Shown here piece after piece: positions 41,532 to 50,133 of a stretch of 64,000 nt of DNA. Every line of letters starts with the position of its first letter. Position 1 is the stretch's first letter. Below the pieces are notes generated by a model. That model was not told the DNA's origin. It did not search any database and saw only the letters and a list, made by a program, of their open reading frames with translations. Both the position numbers and the translations under genes were made by a program. This stretch comes from Hyphomicrobiaceae bacterium UBA7697 (GTDB taxonomy: Bacteria; Pseudomonadota; Alphaproteobacteria; Rhizobiales; Methyloligellaceae): the NCBI GenBank assembly GCA_002482645.1, contig DLGJ01000008.1, positions 434,001 through 498,000 on the forward strand, in the 5' to 3' direction.

Positions 41532-42922
41532 CTGGCCGAGGGCGCCCCTTGCGAGGAGGTTCCGTTGGCGGATTTGTTGCCGTTCGGGGCGTTTCTCTTG
41601 GGCGGCTTGCCGCCGCCCCGCGACTTGCGGCGGCGCGTCCGGGGACTCCGGCGCTCATGCCCGTCCTCGGCCATGAGCGTCGTCAGGATTCCCTCGCGCA
41701 AGCCGCGATCGGCCACCCGCAAGCGCTGGCAGGGCCATGTCCGCAGCAAGGCTTCGAGAATGGCGCAACCGGCGAGGACCAGATCGGCCCGTTCGCGACC
41801 GATGCAAGGCTGCGCGACACGCTCCGTATAGCTCATGCCGATGAGATCGTTCGAGACCCGGCGCACATCGGCGGACTCGAGCCAGCAGCCGTCGACCCGC
41901 GCGCGGTCGTAGCGCGGCAGCCCGAGGTGAATGCCGGAAATGGTCGTGACGGTCCCGGAGGTGCCGAGGAAATGGGTGCGGCCGTGCGCAATCCGCTCGC
42001 CGAAGCGGTGTTGCGATTCGAACGCGGCCAGCGCTCGCGCCACATCGTCGACCATGGCTTCGTAGTCGCCCGGCGTCACGTCCCGCCCGCCATGACGCTC
42101 GGCCAGATTGACCACACCGACCGGCAGCGACGTCCACGCCGCGATCGAGTTCTGAACGCCCGCGCGGCTTTGCACGGAGCGCTTCCAATCGCCGCCGAGC
42201 TTCCTGAGATCGAGCCAGATCAGTTCGGAACTGCCGCCGCCGATGTCGAACACGAGGGCCCAATCGCAGGCCCCATCCAACAGAGATGCGCAGCCAGAGA
42301 CCGCGAGCTTCGCCTCGGTCTCCCGTCCGACGATCTCCAGCGCAAGGCCCGTCTCGTTCTCCACTCTGTCGACGAAGTCGGCGCCGTTCGTGGCGATACG
42401 GCAAGCCTCGGTGGCGATCAGCCGCGAGCGCGTGACTCCGCGGCGGCGCATCTTGTCGGCACAGATTCGAAGCGCCACGATGGTCCGCTTCATGGCGCCT
42501 TCGGAAAGCCGGCCGGTCGCCTGAACGCCCGCTCCCAGCCGGATGATGCGGGAAAACGCATCAACGACCACGAAGCCGCGCCGCGACGGCTTGGCGACAA
42601 GGAGGCGGCAATTGTTGGTCCCAAGATCCAGCGCGCCATAGACGGACGGTTTCGAGCACGCCTGCGCGGCGGCGCCAGGCACGTCTGCACCCAAATTCTC
42701 GGCTGCCCCGGCGGGGCTCTTGGCTGGGACCTCCGCGCAAACGGGTATCCCTGAGGTCGCGGCGCTTTCGGCGCCGCTCTCGCCGGCGGTACTCCGCATG
42801 GCATTTGCGCGACATGGCACATCGGCGTCACGCGGAGCATTGGGATCCGGCGCCAGCTCTCCGCGGCGCGGTATCCCGGCAGCCGTGCGGGCAATTCCGC
42901 TCGGCTCTGTCACAATATTCAA
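41528..42922 (-). CDS. ppx: Ppx/GppA exopolyphosphatase-phosphatase
   Basis: About 464 residues from a TTG at 42922. The actin-like ASKHA core starts at about residue 93: YGALDLGTNNCRLLVA, TEACRIATNGADFVDRV, FDIGGGSSELIWLDL, FLGTSGTVTTISGIHLGL. It hydrolyses polyphosphate or pppGpp. The N-terminal ~90 residues are Ala/Pro/Gly-rich and probably disordered; an internal start is possible. The C-terminal tail is basic. Confidence 0.85.
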   Translation of the reverse strand: MNIVTEPSGIARTAAGIPRRGELAPDPNAPRDADVPCRANAMRSTAGESGAESAATSGIPVCAEVPAKSPAGAAENLGADVPGAAAQACSKPSVYGALDLGTNNCRLLVAKPSRRGFVVVDAFSRIIRLGAGVQATGRLSEGAMKRTIVALRICADKMRRRGVTRSRLIATEACRIATNGADFVDRVENETGLALEIVGRETEAKLAVSGCASLLDGACDWALVFDIGGGSSELIWLDLRKLGGDWKRSVQSRAGVQNSIAAWTSLPVGVVNLAERHGGRDVTPGDYEAMVDDVARALAAFESQHRFGERIAHGRTHFLGTSGTVTTISGIHLGLPRYDRARVDGCWLESADVRRVSNDLIGMSYTERVAQPCIGRERADLVLAGCAILEALLRTWPCQRLRVADRGLREGILTTLMAEDGHERRSPRTRRRKSRGGGKPPKRNAPNGNKSANGTSSQGAPSAS

Positions 42923-43102
42923 CCTTTCGAGCCCCCCGGAGGGCGCTTTCTCACCCGTTCCCGGAGACGACGGCGTTGGTCCGATGGGACCAATCTAACA
43001 AGCTGTCCAGACAGGTAAAGCCAGAACGACCATTGTGGTCCTATCTTGGACGAGAGCTTGCGGCCCGCAAAGGGCCCTCGCCGGAGAGGACCCGCCGAAC
43101 GG
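42923..43102. other. 180-base gap, no gene seen
   Basis: GC-rich DNA between two minus-strand genes with no recognised feature. Confidence 0.4.
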
Positions 43103-44047
43103 TCACGTTCCGGGCTCGCCACCGGCACCGGCCCGCCAGCCCGCGACGGCTCTCGAATCGGCTTCCGTCTCCCAGCGGCCCGGACGCGGCTCTTCGCCGG
43201 CGCCGCGAGCCAGCCTGTCGAGATAGGCGGCACGCGGAATTTCGTGAAAGCCCGAGCGCCCGGTGGCGTCCGTGAGCCACTTATTGTCCGCGAGCAGGAA
43301 ACCCCATTTCGCAAGATGCCAGGCCAGAACGGCGAAGCCGATCTTGGAGGCGTTGGATTCCCGGAAGAATTGGGACTCGATCACGAAGACGCGGCCCACG
43401 GCCACGCCGTAGCCGCCGCCAACGAGTTCGCCGTCCGCGTTCCAAACCTCGAACGAGTGGACGTGCCCTTCGTCGAAAAGCCTCGCATAGGCGCGCATGA
43501 TGGGTGGGGTGATCCAGGTCAGATTGAGCCAGCGCCGGCGCGGCGCGGCGCAGGCCGCGATTACGTGCTCGAAGTCGGTATCGAAGGTCACGCGGTAGCG
43601 TCCCTGGCGCATGAGGGCGCGCAACCGGCTAGATATGTGGAAGCGGTTCAGCTCAACCACTGCCCGTGTCGGGGGACAGACCCATTTGGGCGGGCCGAGA
43701 TGTCCGTGCGGAAAGAGCCCGCGCCGGTAGGCTTCCATCAGGACAGCGGGCGACAAGTCCGTGGCGAGACCCGCGATCTCCGACTGAGGACCGAGCTTGG
43801 CGGGATCGGGCAGAGACCGGCCGTGCCCGACAAGATGGCCGGCGGAAACCCGTGCGAGCGGCAACAGATTTCCGATGCGCTTCGGTCTCAAGGCCCAAGC
43901 GGTGCCGACCACCCAGCGCCTGACGGTGGCGGCAGGCGTCTCCCGGAATAGCGCCAAGCGCTCTTGCGCGCGCGTGCGCTTCCCCGCATCCCCCCGGATG
44001 GACGCCGATTGGCCGCTGAATGTCGCCGGCTGTTCGATCAAGCTCAT
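43103..44047 (-). CDS. Divergent leucyl/phenylalanyl-tRNA--protein transferase-like protein
   Basis: A 314-residue GNAT-fold protein with Aat features: YRRGLFPHG, TRAVVELNRFHIS, LTWITPPIMRAYARLFDEGH, HSFEVWNADGELVGGGYGVA, the catalytic-type glutamate in VIESQFFRESNASK and HEIPRAAYLDRL. It differs from canonical Aat at the aminoacyl-tRNA site: WWSPDPR reads KWVCPPTR, and the LIDCQ-like motif reads LADNK. The N-terminal ~80 residues are an extension. It may be the sole Aat of this organism or a paralogue (Bpt/Aat-like) with another specificity. Canonical role: adding Leu/Phe to N-terminal Arg/Lys for ClpAP degradation. Confidence 0.72.
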   Translation of the reverse strand: MSLIEQPATFSGQSASIRGDAGKRTRAQERLALFRETPAATVRRWVVGTAWALRPKRIGNLLPLARVSAGHLVGHGRSLPDPAKLGPQSEIAGLATDLSPAVLMEAYRRGLFPHGHLGPPKWVCPPTRAVVELNRFHISSRLRALMRQGRYRVTFDTDFEHVIAACAAPRRRWLNLTWITPPIMRAYARLFDEGHVHSFEVWNADGELVGGGYGVAVGRVFVIESQFFRESNASKIGFAVLAWHLAKWGFLLADNKWLTDATGRSGFHEIPRAAYLDRLARGAGEEPRPGRWETEADSRAVAGWRAGAGGEPGT

Positions 44048-44146
44048 ACCCTCGCGGCCGTCCTTGGACCGTTATGCCTAAGGCAAACTTAACAAGGGAA
44101 ATGGCCCCCGCCGCGCGTCGTGGGCGGACCGGGTCCATGCCACCGG

Positions 44147-44755
44147 CTAGCCCGCCTGACGTCGCGCCTGGTGCCTGCGGTCCCAAGACCGCCCGGTCAG
44201 CGCGGTTTCGACACGCCGCGCGGGGGGAATGGTGTGGATCTCGCGGCTGAACGCTTCGTATTCGATCCGGGCGTCTTCCGGGCCAGAGCCCTGAAGCAGC
44301 GTGTTCCGAAACTCCTGGAGCCGCCGCCAGCCGCGCGCATCGCCGCCTTGGGTCGGCGCCGGGACACCCGACAAGAGCATGTGGCGCATCACGGTCTGCG
44401 AGGCGGCCTCCTCGCCTTGGCCGTCCTTCACCAGAAGGTCGATCAGAACGGCGGCCCTCGCGAGGAGCGTGTTGCTCGGCGGCGCCTTGCGCCTTCGATC
44501 GCGATCCTGCGGCTCGAAACCCCGAACCGGCTCCGCCGCCGCGCGCGCGGCGTCCGGCCCGCCGATCAGCCTTTCCAGATCCGCGAGCGGCTTGAGATCG
44601 TCGGCGGGGACGCCCTCCGCGGCGAGTTCCGCCATCACGGCCTGCAGACATTTGAGCCCCAGCACCGCCTTGTCGGCGCGACTGTCGGCATAGACGGCCC
44701 GAAGCGCCCGGAGCGCCGTGGAAATGCGGCTGGCGGATGGCGAGGCATGGTCCAT
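44147..44755 (-). CDS. Hypothetical protein, function unknown
   Basis: About 202 residues from ATG at 44755 (MDHASPSASR). Mostly helical and alanine/arginine-rich (RALRAVYADSRADKAVLGLK, RAAVLIDLLVKDGQGEEAAS, GDARGWRRLQEFRNTLLQGS). No signal peptide, membrane segment or known domain. It lies upstream of aat on the same strand with a 99-base gap. Confidence 0.5.
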   Translation of the reverse strand: MDHASPSASRISTALRALRAVYADSRADKAVLGLKCLQAVMAELAAEGVPADDLKPLADLERLIGGPDAARAAAEPVRGFEPQDRDRRRKAPPSNTLLARAAVLIDLLVKDGQGEEAASQTVMRHMLLSGVPAPTQGGDARGWRRLQEFRNTLLQGSGPEDARIEYEAFSREIHTIPPARRVETALTGRSWDRRHQARRQAG

Positions 44756-44813
44756 GGGCGGCAAGATAGGCCGAGATTCTGGAGAATGTGTTACCGGTGG
44801 CCGCAAGGCCCAT

Positions 44814-44853
44814 GGGCGCAAGGGGCCGGTGGGCGCAAGGGGCCGGTGGGCGC
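44814..44853. repeat. 17-bp tandem repeat (2.4 copies)
   Basis: GGGCGCAAGGGGCCGGT occurs at 44814-44830 and 44831-44847, then the first six bases again. GC-rich and too short to infer a role. Confidence 0.7.
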
Positions 44854-45063
44854 TCGTGTCCCGGAAGTCCAAACCCGGCCGCATCCCTCGCCGCCCCGCT
44901 CGAACCCCGGCGCTTTGGGATTGGGCCTGAACGTCGGCACGTCCCTGCCGCGTTCCAATGTCTGCTTGCGGCCCGAAAACCGATCGCCGGAAGCTTGGCG
45001 TTTTCGCCTTGCAACGCCATGTAACCCCATAGCGGGTCGGAACGTCATGGAGCGAAGCTCGCG

Positions 45064-45312
45064 ATGGCCATTCTTATTGGCGTGCTCGTGGCGGTTGCCG
45101 TTGCGGCGGTGGTTGCCTGGTGGCTGTTTGATTTCGACGCACCGGAGATCGTGGTGCCGGTGGCCGCGCCCGGCGCTGGTGCCTTGTTCGTCTATTGGTA
45201 CGGGGCATCGCTTGCCTGGGCCGTCGGTGCCGCGTTGCTGATCGTGGCCTGTGCCGTGGCGTATTTCCTTGTCCGCCGATCGAGGGCGAGAAAGACCGCC
45301 CCTCCCGGCTGA
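45064..45312 (+). CDS. Small two-helix membrane protein
   Basis: An 82-residue protein with two or three hydrophobic segments (IGVLVAVAVAAVVAWWLF, GAGALFVYWYGASLAWAVGA, LLIVACAVAYFLV) and a basic tail (RRSRARKT). No known family. ATG follows GAAGCTCGCG; no strong ribosome binding site. Confidence 0.5.
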   Translation: MAILIGVLVAVAVAAVVAWWLFDFDAPEIVVPVAAPGAGALFVYWYGASLAWAVGAALLIVACAVAYFLVRRSRARKTAPPG

Positions 45313-45622
45313 CTAAGCAGCCGTTGTGCCGCGGCGGGCGGTGACACAGGTGAGCCATACGGGCCGGACGGCGAAAGACCTCGTGCGAAGCGAGGCCGGC
45401 GGGCCGCATGAGGATGGCGGGGCCGTCCGTCCGTGGTCTTAGGGCGCGGGCGCGCGAAAAGCTGCGCGAGGTGGGTTGCTCCGGCGCGGAATTTGAGGCA
45501 ATTACCGGAACGTCTCGGGCCGCGATCCGCCGGCGGCGGCGAACAGGCTCGAAGAGACAGGCTGATTGGAAAATCCGCCATTCGCTGGAAGCAATAACTT
45601 ATTGATTTTGCTTTCAGAATAC
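45313..45622. other. 310-base gap before tRNA-Gln
   Basis: Contains an open frame of 65 codons with an arginine-rich, unconvincing product, and an AT-rich tail next to the tRNA. No other feature. Confidence 0.4.
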
Positions 45623-45693
45623 TGGGAGATCGTCTAATGGTAGGACAGCGGACTCTGACTCCGTCAATCTAGGTTCGAATCCTAGTCTCCCAG
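45623..45693 (+). tRNA. tRNA-Gln (CTG)
   Basis: A full cloverleaf: acceptor TGGGAGA/TCTCCCA, D-arm GTC-TAATGGTA-GGAC, anticodon stem GCGGA/TCCGT with loop CTCTGAC (anticodon CTG) and T-arm with GGTTCGAATCC. Discriminator G at 45693, then genomically encoded CCA at 45694-45696. Confidence 0.97.
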
Positions 45694-45766
45694 CCACTTC
45701 ATGCCCGCCAAGGGAGCGGTATGCCACCCCCGCCGGTTCGGACCGGAAGCGCCGCCCGGCCTGCCT

Positions 45767-46528
45767 CTAGCCGTCCACCCCATATCCAAAGCTCTCGATG
45801 ATCTTCCGCGCGTCGTCGCCTTTGAGGAACTCGAGATAGGCTCTGGCCGCCTCGTTCTCCGCGCCGGTCTTCAGCAGAACCGCGTCTTGCCGGATCGGCG
45901 CATAGAGATCGGAGGGGATCGACCAGCGCGAGCCGGTGTCGTCCTTGACGATCTGCGAATACGCAACGAACCCGACAGGAGCGTTCCCCGTCGCCACGAA
46001 CTGATAGGCTTGCGCGATATTCTTGCCCTCGACCAGCTTGGGCTTGAGCGTATCCGTGAGCCCCAACGCCTCGATCACCTCCATGGCCGCCGCGCCATAG
46101 GGCGCCGTCACCGGATTGGCGACGGCGACATGGGTGAGCGTGGGATCCTTGAGGATGTCCGGCGTCCCGTCGATCAAGTCCGCATCGGCGCTCCACAGAA
46201 CCAGCCTGCCGGTCGCATAGGTGAAACGCGTCCCCTCAACGGCCAGCCCATCGGCCTCGGCCTTCTCGGGGCGGGCCTGGTCCGCCGCAAGAAAGACCTC
46301 GAACGGCGCGCCGTGCGCGATCTGCGTGAAGAGCTGGCCGGTCGAGCCGAAGCTGTACGTCACTTTGTGGCCGCTCGCCGTCTCGAAGGCCTTCCCAATC
46401 TCCTCGGCGGCCGCGGTGAAGTTGGCCGCGACGGCGACGGTTGTTTCCCCGGCATGCGCCGGGGCGCTGGCAATGACGGCCGCAAGGAGCCCGAATGCGC
46501 CGGCGAGCGTCCGGAACGTGAGAATCAT
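45767..46528 (-). CDS. modA: Molybdate ABC transporter substrate-binding protein
   Basis: A 253-residue periplasmic binding protein with a signal peptide (FRTLAGAFGLLAAVIASAPA, cut after AHA). ModA pattern: VAVAANFTAAAEEIGKAFE, VTYSFGSTGQLFTQIAHGAP, FEVFLAADQARPEKAEADGL, VAVANPVTAPYGAAAMEVIE. It binds molybdate or tungstate. modB and modC are not adjacent, so it is an orphan or the permease genes lie elsewhere. A ModE-type palindrome lies 41 bases upstream. Confidence 0.9.
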   Translation of the reverse strand: MILTFRTLAGAFGLLAAVIASAPAHAGETTVAVAANFTAAAEEIGKAFETASGHKVTYSFGSTGQLFTQIAHGAPFEVFLAADQARPEKAEADGLAVEGTRFTYATGRLVLWSADADLIDGTPDILKDPTLTHVAVANPVTAPYGAAAMEVIEALGLTDTLKPKLVEGKNIAQAYQFVATGNAPVGFVAYSQIVKDDTGSRWSIPSDLYAPIRQDAVLLKTGAENEAARAYLEFLKGDDARKIIESFGYGVDG

Positions 46529-46568
46529 GAGAGGAGGTCCTTTCCAGGGAAGCGCAAGGAGACGAATT

Positions 46569-46592
46569 CGATATATCTCGTCAGATATAACG
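46569..46592. promoter_or_regulatory. ModE-type molybdate operator before modA
   Basis: CGATATAT (46569-46576), 8-base spacer, ATATAACG (46585-46592): a near-perfect palindrome matching the CGTTATAT-N-ATATAACG form of ModE boxes, lying just upstream of modA. Probably represses modA when molybdate is plentiful. Confidence 0.65.
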
Positions 46593-46665
46593 GTCGGCAG
46601 GTACGGTGTATAGCGCTCATTGAGGCCATCGCCGGCGCCCGGTCCGGGCCGCGCGCGCCTCGCCG

Positions 46666-48096
46666 TCAGAGCAACGGTACCGTGTAGCTCACGATCGTAC
46701 GGAACTGGGAAAGCTCGTCGCTCGGCAAAGCATCGTCGAACACCGTCCAGCCGATATATTCGACCTCGACCCGCAAACCCTGCAAACGCCCTCGCAGCGG
46801 CTCATAGACCAGCCGGAGATCGAGCTCCTCCTGATTGGCGAAATCTCCATTGGTGACGGGATCGCTCCGGCCCCATCCCTGTCCCCACGCGGCCTTGAAC
46901 TTGAGCCCCTCCAATCCGAGCCCGGCAAAGTCGTAGGACAGCGACACGAGATAGGCATCGACGCCGGCCTGCTCGAAATTGGTCACCATCATGGCCGCGT
47001 AGGACGAACTGAACCCGAACGGCTTTCGGATGCTGGCCTCGTCCCCGACCTTCGATACCGCACCCGTGAAGACGAATCCCCGATAGCTCGCCACCATCCG
47101 GGCCGAGGCCTGGTAGGTGTCGTAAGGCGCCCCTGCGATCAGTTCGGCTCCGACCGTCCGCTGATCGAGAATGTTGGCGCCGATACGAAGGCTCGGACCG
47201 TCGCCGCCGGACGGCAGCGTGTAGTCGATCTCGCCATAGGCCGTGTTCAGCGTGTCCTCGATCCAGTAGTTCGATCCGCCGATATTGAAGCCGTTCTTGT
47301 GGTAGCTCGCCCCCGTGACGAGCACGCCCTCGTTCTGGGCGACGCCGAGTCCGTTGCTGAACGACTCGAAGCCGCTCCGGTCGCGCGGCTTGTATTGCGT
47401 GAGATACGAGGCGATGTAGTCGACGGCCGTATCCGGCCCTTGGCGATCGGGCGCCAGCACGATGCCTTCGAAGGTCAGCGGGATCATCCGGGAGTCGTAC
47501 GGATTGATGTAGGGCGTCCGGATGATTTGACGGCCCACGGTGAGCTGCTGGCCCGCCAACCGAAGGCGCCCGTTCAACTGCCCCAGCGTCGTGATTTGAT
47601 CGCCGTCCGGTGACAGATTGAGCGACCGCCCGGCATCGGAATTCGCGTAGAGCGGCTGGGTCGTATACAGCACGCTCCGCAATTGGAAGAAGTCCGCGAG
47701 ATACCCGGACTCGTAGGACAGCGAACCGCCGGTCGTGAACGCCTCGGGTTCGCCGTAACCGAAATCGTGCTCGTCGAACCAATAGCTCCGGCTGTCGGCG
47801 CGCAACGCGGTGTCCCGGAAAAAGACCGGCAAGGACGGCCAGCGCTCCCGGCGCTCCATCGCGAGCCCGGTCTCGCGCGCCGCCGGACCTTGCATCGGTC
47901 CCCGCAAATCGTCGCGAGGATGGAGCGGAACGGTGAAGCCTTCGCGGATCGGACTGAAGGCTTCTGCAGCGCTGGACGGAATCGGATAGTCATGGGCGCC
48001 TTGCGCGGCCGCGCGCGGCGGGTCCGCCGCAATGATGACGACAAAGGCGGGTACGGCTAGGACACCGAGGCTCGTCCCCCAACGATGCCGCATCAT
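46666..48096 (-). CDS. OprD-like outer-membrane porin
   Basis: About 476 residues from ATG at 48096 (GAAGG upstream; a second ATG at 48093 follows). A signal peptide (WGTSLGVLAVPAFVVII) is followed by an OprD-family-like beta-barrel: TALRADSRSYWFDEHDFG, TTGGSLSYESGYLADFFQLR, VGRQIIRTPYINPYDSRMIP and the C-terminal strand ending SYTVPLL. OprD porins take up small substrates; specificity unknown. Confidence 0.75.
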   Translation of the reverse strand: MMRHRWGTSLGVLAVPAFVVIIAADPPRAAAQGAHDYPIPSSAAEAFSPIREGFTVPLHPRDDLRGPMQGPAARETGLAMERRERWPSLPVFFRDTALRADSRSYWFDEHDFGYGEPEAFTTGGSLSYESGYLADFFQLRSVLYTTQPLYANSDAGRSLNLSPDGDQITTLGQLNGRLRLAGQQLTVGRQIIRTPYINPYDSRMIPLTFEGIVLAPDRQGPDTAVDYIASYLTQYKPRDRSGFESFSNGLGVAQNEGVLVTGASYHKNGFNIGGSNYWIEDTLNTAYGEIDYTLPSGGDGPSLRIGANILDQRTVGAELIAGAPYDTYQASARMVASYRGFVFTGAVSKVGDEASIRKPFGFSSSYAAMMVTNFEQAGVDAYLVSLSYDFAGLGLEGLKFKAAWGQGWGRSDPVTNGDFANQEELDLRLVYEPLRGRLQGLRVEVEYIGWTVFDDALPSDELSQFRTIVSYTVPLL

Positions 48097-48271
48097 GAGC
48101 TGGCCTTCGCTCCGAACAAAGGAATCACATCGGCAGTTTATCGCATCCGGCGCCGTCCCGTCCGCGAACGGGAAATCGCCGGGGAAGATCCGCCTTGATC
48201 CTCCCGCTGGAGCTTGCGCTTTGCTAGGCTGCGCCAAATCGAATCCGCAATCCGCTCGACAAGATCATCTC

Positions 48272-49282
48272 ATGCTCACACAGACACGCCGCCGCGCGCT
48301 CGGTCTTCTGATCGCCGCAATTGCCGGAGCCCGCACCGTCACGAGCTTCCCGCATGCCATGGCGCAGGACGAGGAACCGGCCAAAACGAACGGCGAGGAC
48401 CCCTCCGGGGAAGAGCTCCCGCCGGCCGGCGCGGAATCGGCGCTACCGGACTGCTTCGACACGAAAGGCTTCGGGCCTTGGACCGGGCAGGCCAGCGACG
48501 TGACCGCCGGCGTCGTGCGGAACGATGTCCGCGCGCTCGATCCCGAGGCTTGTACGATACTGCTCAGCATCGAAGTCAGCTCCGAACTCGACGCGCGGAT
48601 TTTTCTGGAAGGGAGCGAGTCCGGCACGGCCCTGCCGGAAACCGTCTTGCGGCACCCGGACAGCCGCTTGATCGCCAAGGGGCCGGACGGCGCTGTCGCC
48701 GCCGATGTGCCCCTCTGCGGCAATTGCACGGACATCTACGACAACACCGTCAGCATCGTGTTGCCGCTGGCGACCGCCCCGTTGCTCCGCGAGAAGGACT
48801 CGATGGACATCGTCTTGCGTCTGGCGGACAACCCGAAGGAGTGCCATTTCAAGCTCGATTGCGCGACCATGCGCAAAGCGCTCGACTGGGCGCTCGCGCG
48901 GCGCGACGAGCTCGCGACCGAACGCGACAACCAGAAATGCGCCTCGACGGAAGGCTGCTTCATCACGACGGCATGCTGCGCTGTCGTTGGCCTTGGCGAC
49001 GACTGTTTCGAGCTGCGCACCTTGCGCCGCTATCGCGACGAGGTGCTCGCGACGCGCCCAGGCGGCGCCGCGGAAATTGCGCGGTACTATGCGTTCGCGC
49101 CCCGGCTCCTGGCGCGGCTTGGAGCGAACGCGGCCGATCCCGAGGCAGCCCTTCGGAGCATTTACGCCCGTTACGTGCTGCCGGCGGCCCTGGCGGCGCG
49201 GTTCGGCTTCGACGCGCTGGCATTCCGCCTCTACCGGCGGATGCTGACCGCCCTGTCACGGGCGGCACGGGCGCGCATCTGA
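48272..49282 (+). CDS. CFI-box-CTERM domain protein with signal peptide
   Basis: A 336-residue protein. The N-terminus MLTQTRRRALGLLIAAIAGA looks like a Tat/Sec signal. The middle (about 45-215) has a beta-rich cysteine-containing domain of unknown family. At about residue 230 comes CFITTACCAVVGLGDDCFEL, the CFI-box, then LRTLRRYRDEVL. This domain recurs at the C-termini of diverse secreted bacterial proteins, without known function. Divergent from the porin gene. Confidence 0.7.
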   Translation: MLTQTRRRALGLLIAAIAGARTVTSFPHAMAQDEEPAKTNGEDPSGEELPPAGAESALPDCFDTKGFGPWTGQASDVTAGVVRNDVRALDPEACTILLSIEVSSELDARIFLEGSESGTALPETVLRHPDSRLIAKGPDGAVAADVPLCGNCTDIYDNTVSIVLPLATAPLLREKDSMDIVLRLADNPKECHFKLDCATMRKALDWALARRDELATERDNQKCASTEGCFITTACCAVVGLGDDCFELRTLRRYRDEVLATRPGGAAEIARYYAFAPRLLARLGANAADPEAALRSIYARYVLPAALAARFGFDALAFRLYRRMLTALSRAARARI

Positions 49283-49560
49283 CGCCGGCGGTCCGCCGCC
49301 CAAACCGGCATTTTCTCCTCGACGTCGAAAAAACGGCCGGACGCCCGAATCCGGGGAACCCAATCCGCGTTTCGCGCATTCCATCCGAGGAAGCGCCGCT
49401 GACCGGAGACCGGCCATGGCACTTCGAAAGATCACGAGCGGGCCGCGCGCCACGCTTCGGCGGGACCCGCGGCAAAACGGGGCTTTCGTGATCCGGGGAA
49501 CGGGGGTGCCGGGTGCGTTCAAGCATGAGGCTGGACGCACGATTGGAGGGAGCTTCGTCG
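49283..49560. other. 278-base gap, no gene recognised
   Basis: Several short open frames overlap here but none has a ribosome binding site plus recognisable product. Confidence 0.35.
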
Positions 49561-50133
49561 ATGACCCTATCAACTCTGTCACGTCCTGTGGGATCGCCTT
49601 TCGCATCGCTTGGCGGTCATGCCGTTCACCGGACGACGGCCTTGCTGCAAAAGGCCCTACATGCGTCCAGACGCGCCGCGCTCGGGCGCGAATATGGAGA
49701 GGAACGCGGGATTCACCGCTTGTCGTCTCCCTCCACGCCGGACGCGCCGTTGGGCGGCGGCACGGCGGAGGGGACCGCTCCTCCCGCGAATTTCGCTTTC
49801 TTTCGAGCCTATCTGCTGGGACGCCCGCAGCGCCGGATCACCGTCACGCCGGCGGCGAGCGACGATACGCCTCTCGACGCCGAGGCCGACGGCATCGCGC
49901 CGAGTTACGCCGCCCAAAGCCAATTGCGAGGCCTAATCCACGACTTCAAGGAACGGCAGCAACACGACGGACGCGTCGTTGCCCGGTCGATCGCCGCGGC
50001 CATCGCCTTGACGGTGATCGGGCTCGCACTTCTCGTGGCGACGGCCACAGCCGGGAGGACGGGCGCAGGGCACAGCGCCGCCGGCGCAGCGCCCCAGACC
50101 CACGAGATCGCTACACCACGTTCCGGCGCCTGA
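49561..50133 (+). CDS. Hypothetical single-pass membrane protein
   Basis: About 190 residues from ATG at 49561 (GGAGGGAG upstream); ATG at 49513 is possible. A disordered or coiled N-terminus is followed by one membrane helix near the C-terminus (SIAAAIALTVIGLALLVATA). No known domain. The last 23 bases overlap the convergent cysNC gene. Confidence 0.45.
   Translation: MTLSTLSRPVGSPFASLGGHAVHRTTALLQKALHASRRAALGREYGEERGIHRLSSPSTPDAPLGGGTAEGTAPPANFAFFRAYLLGRPQRRITVTPAASDDTPLDAEADGIAPSYAAQSQLRGLIHDFKERQQHDGRVVARSIAAAIALTVIGLALLVATATAGRTGAGHSAAGAAPQTHEIATPRSGA

Noticed and set aside
45408..45605. 65-codon frame before tRNA-Gln
   Set aside because: Arginine-rich composition, no ribosome binding site and no family resemblance.
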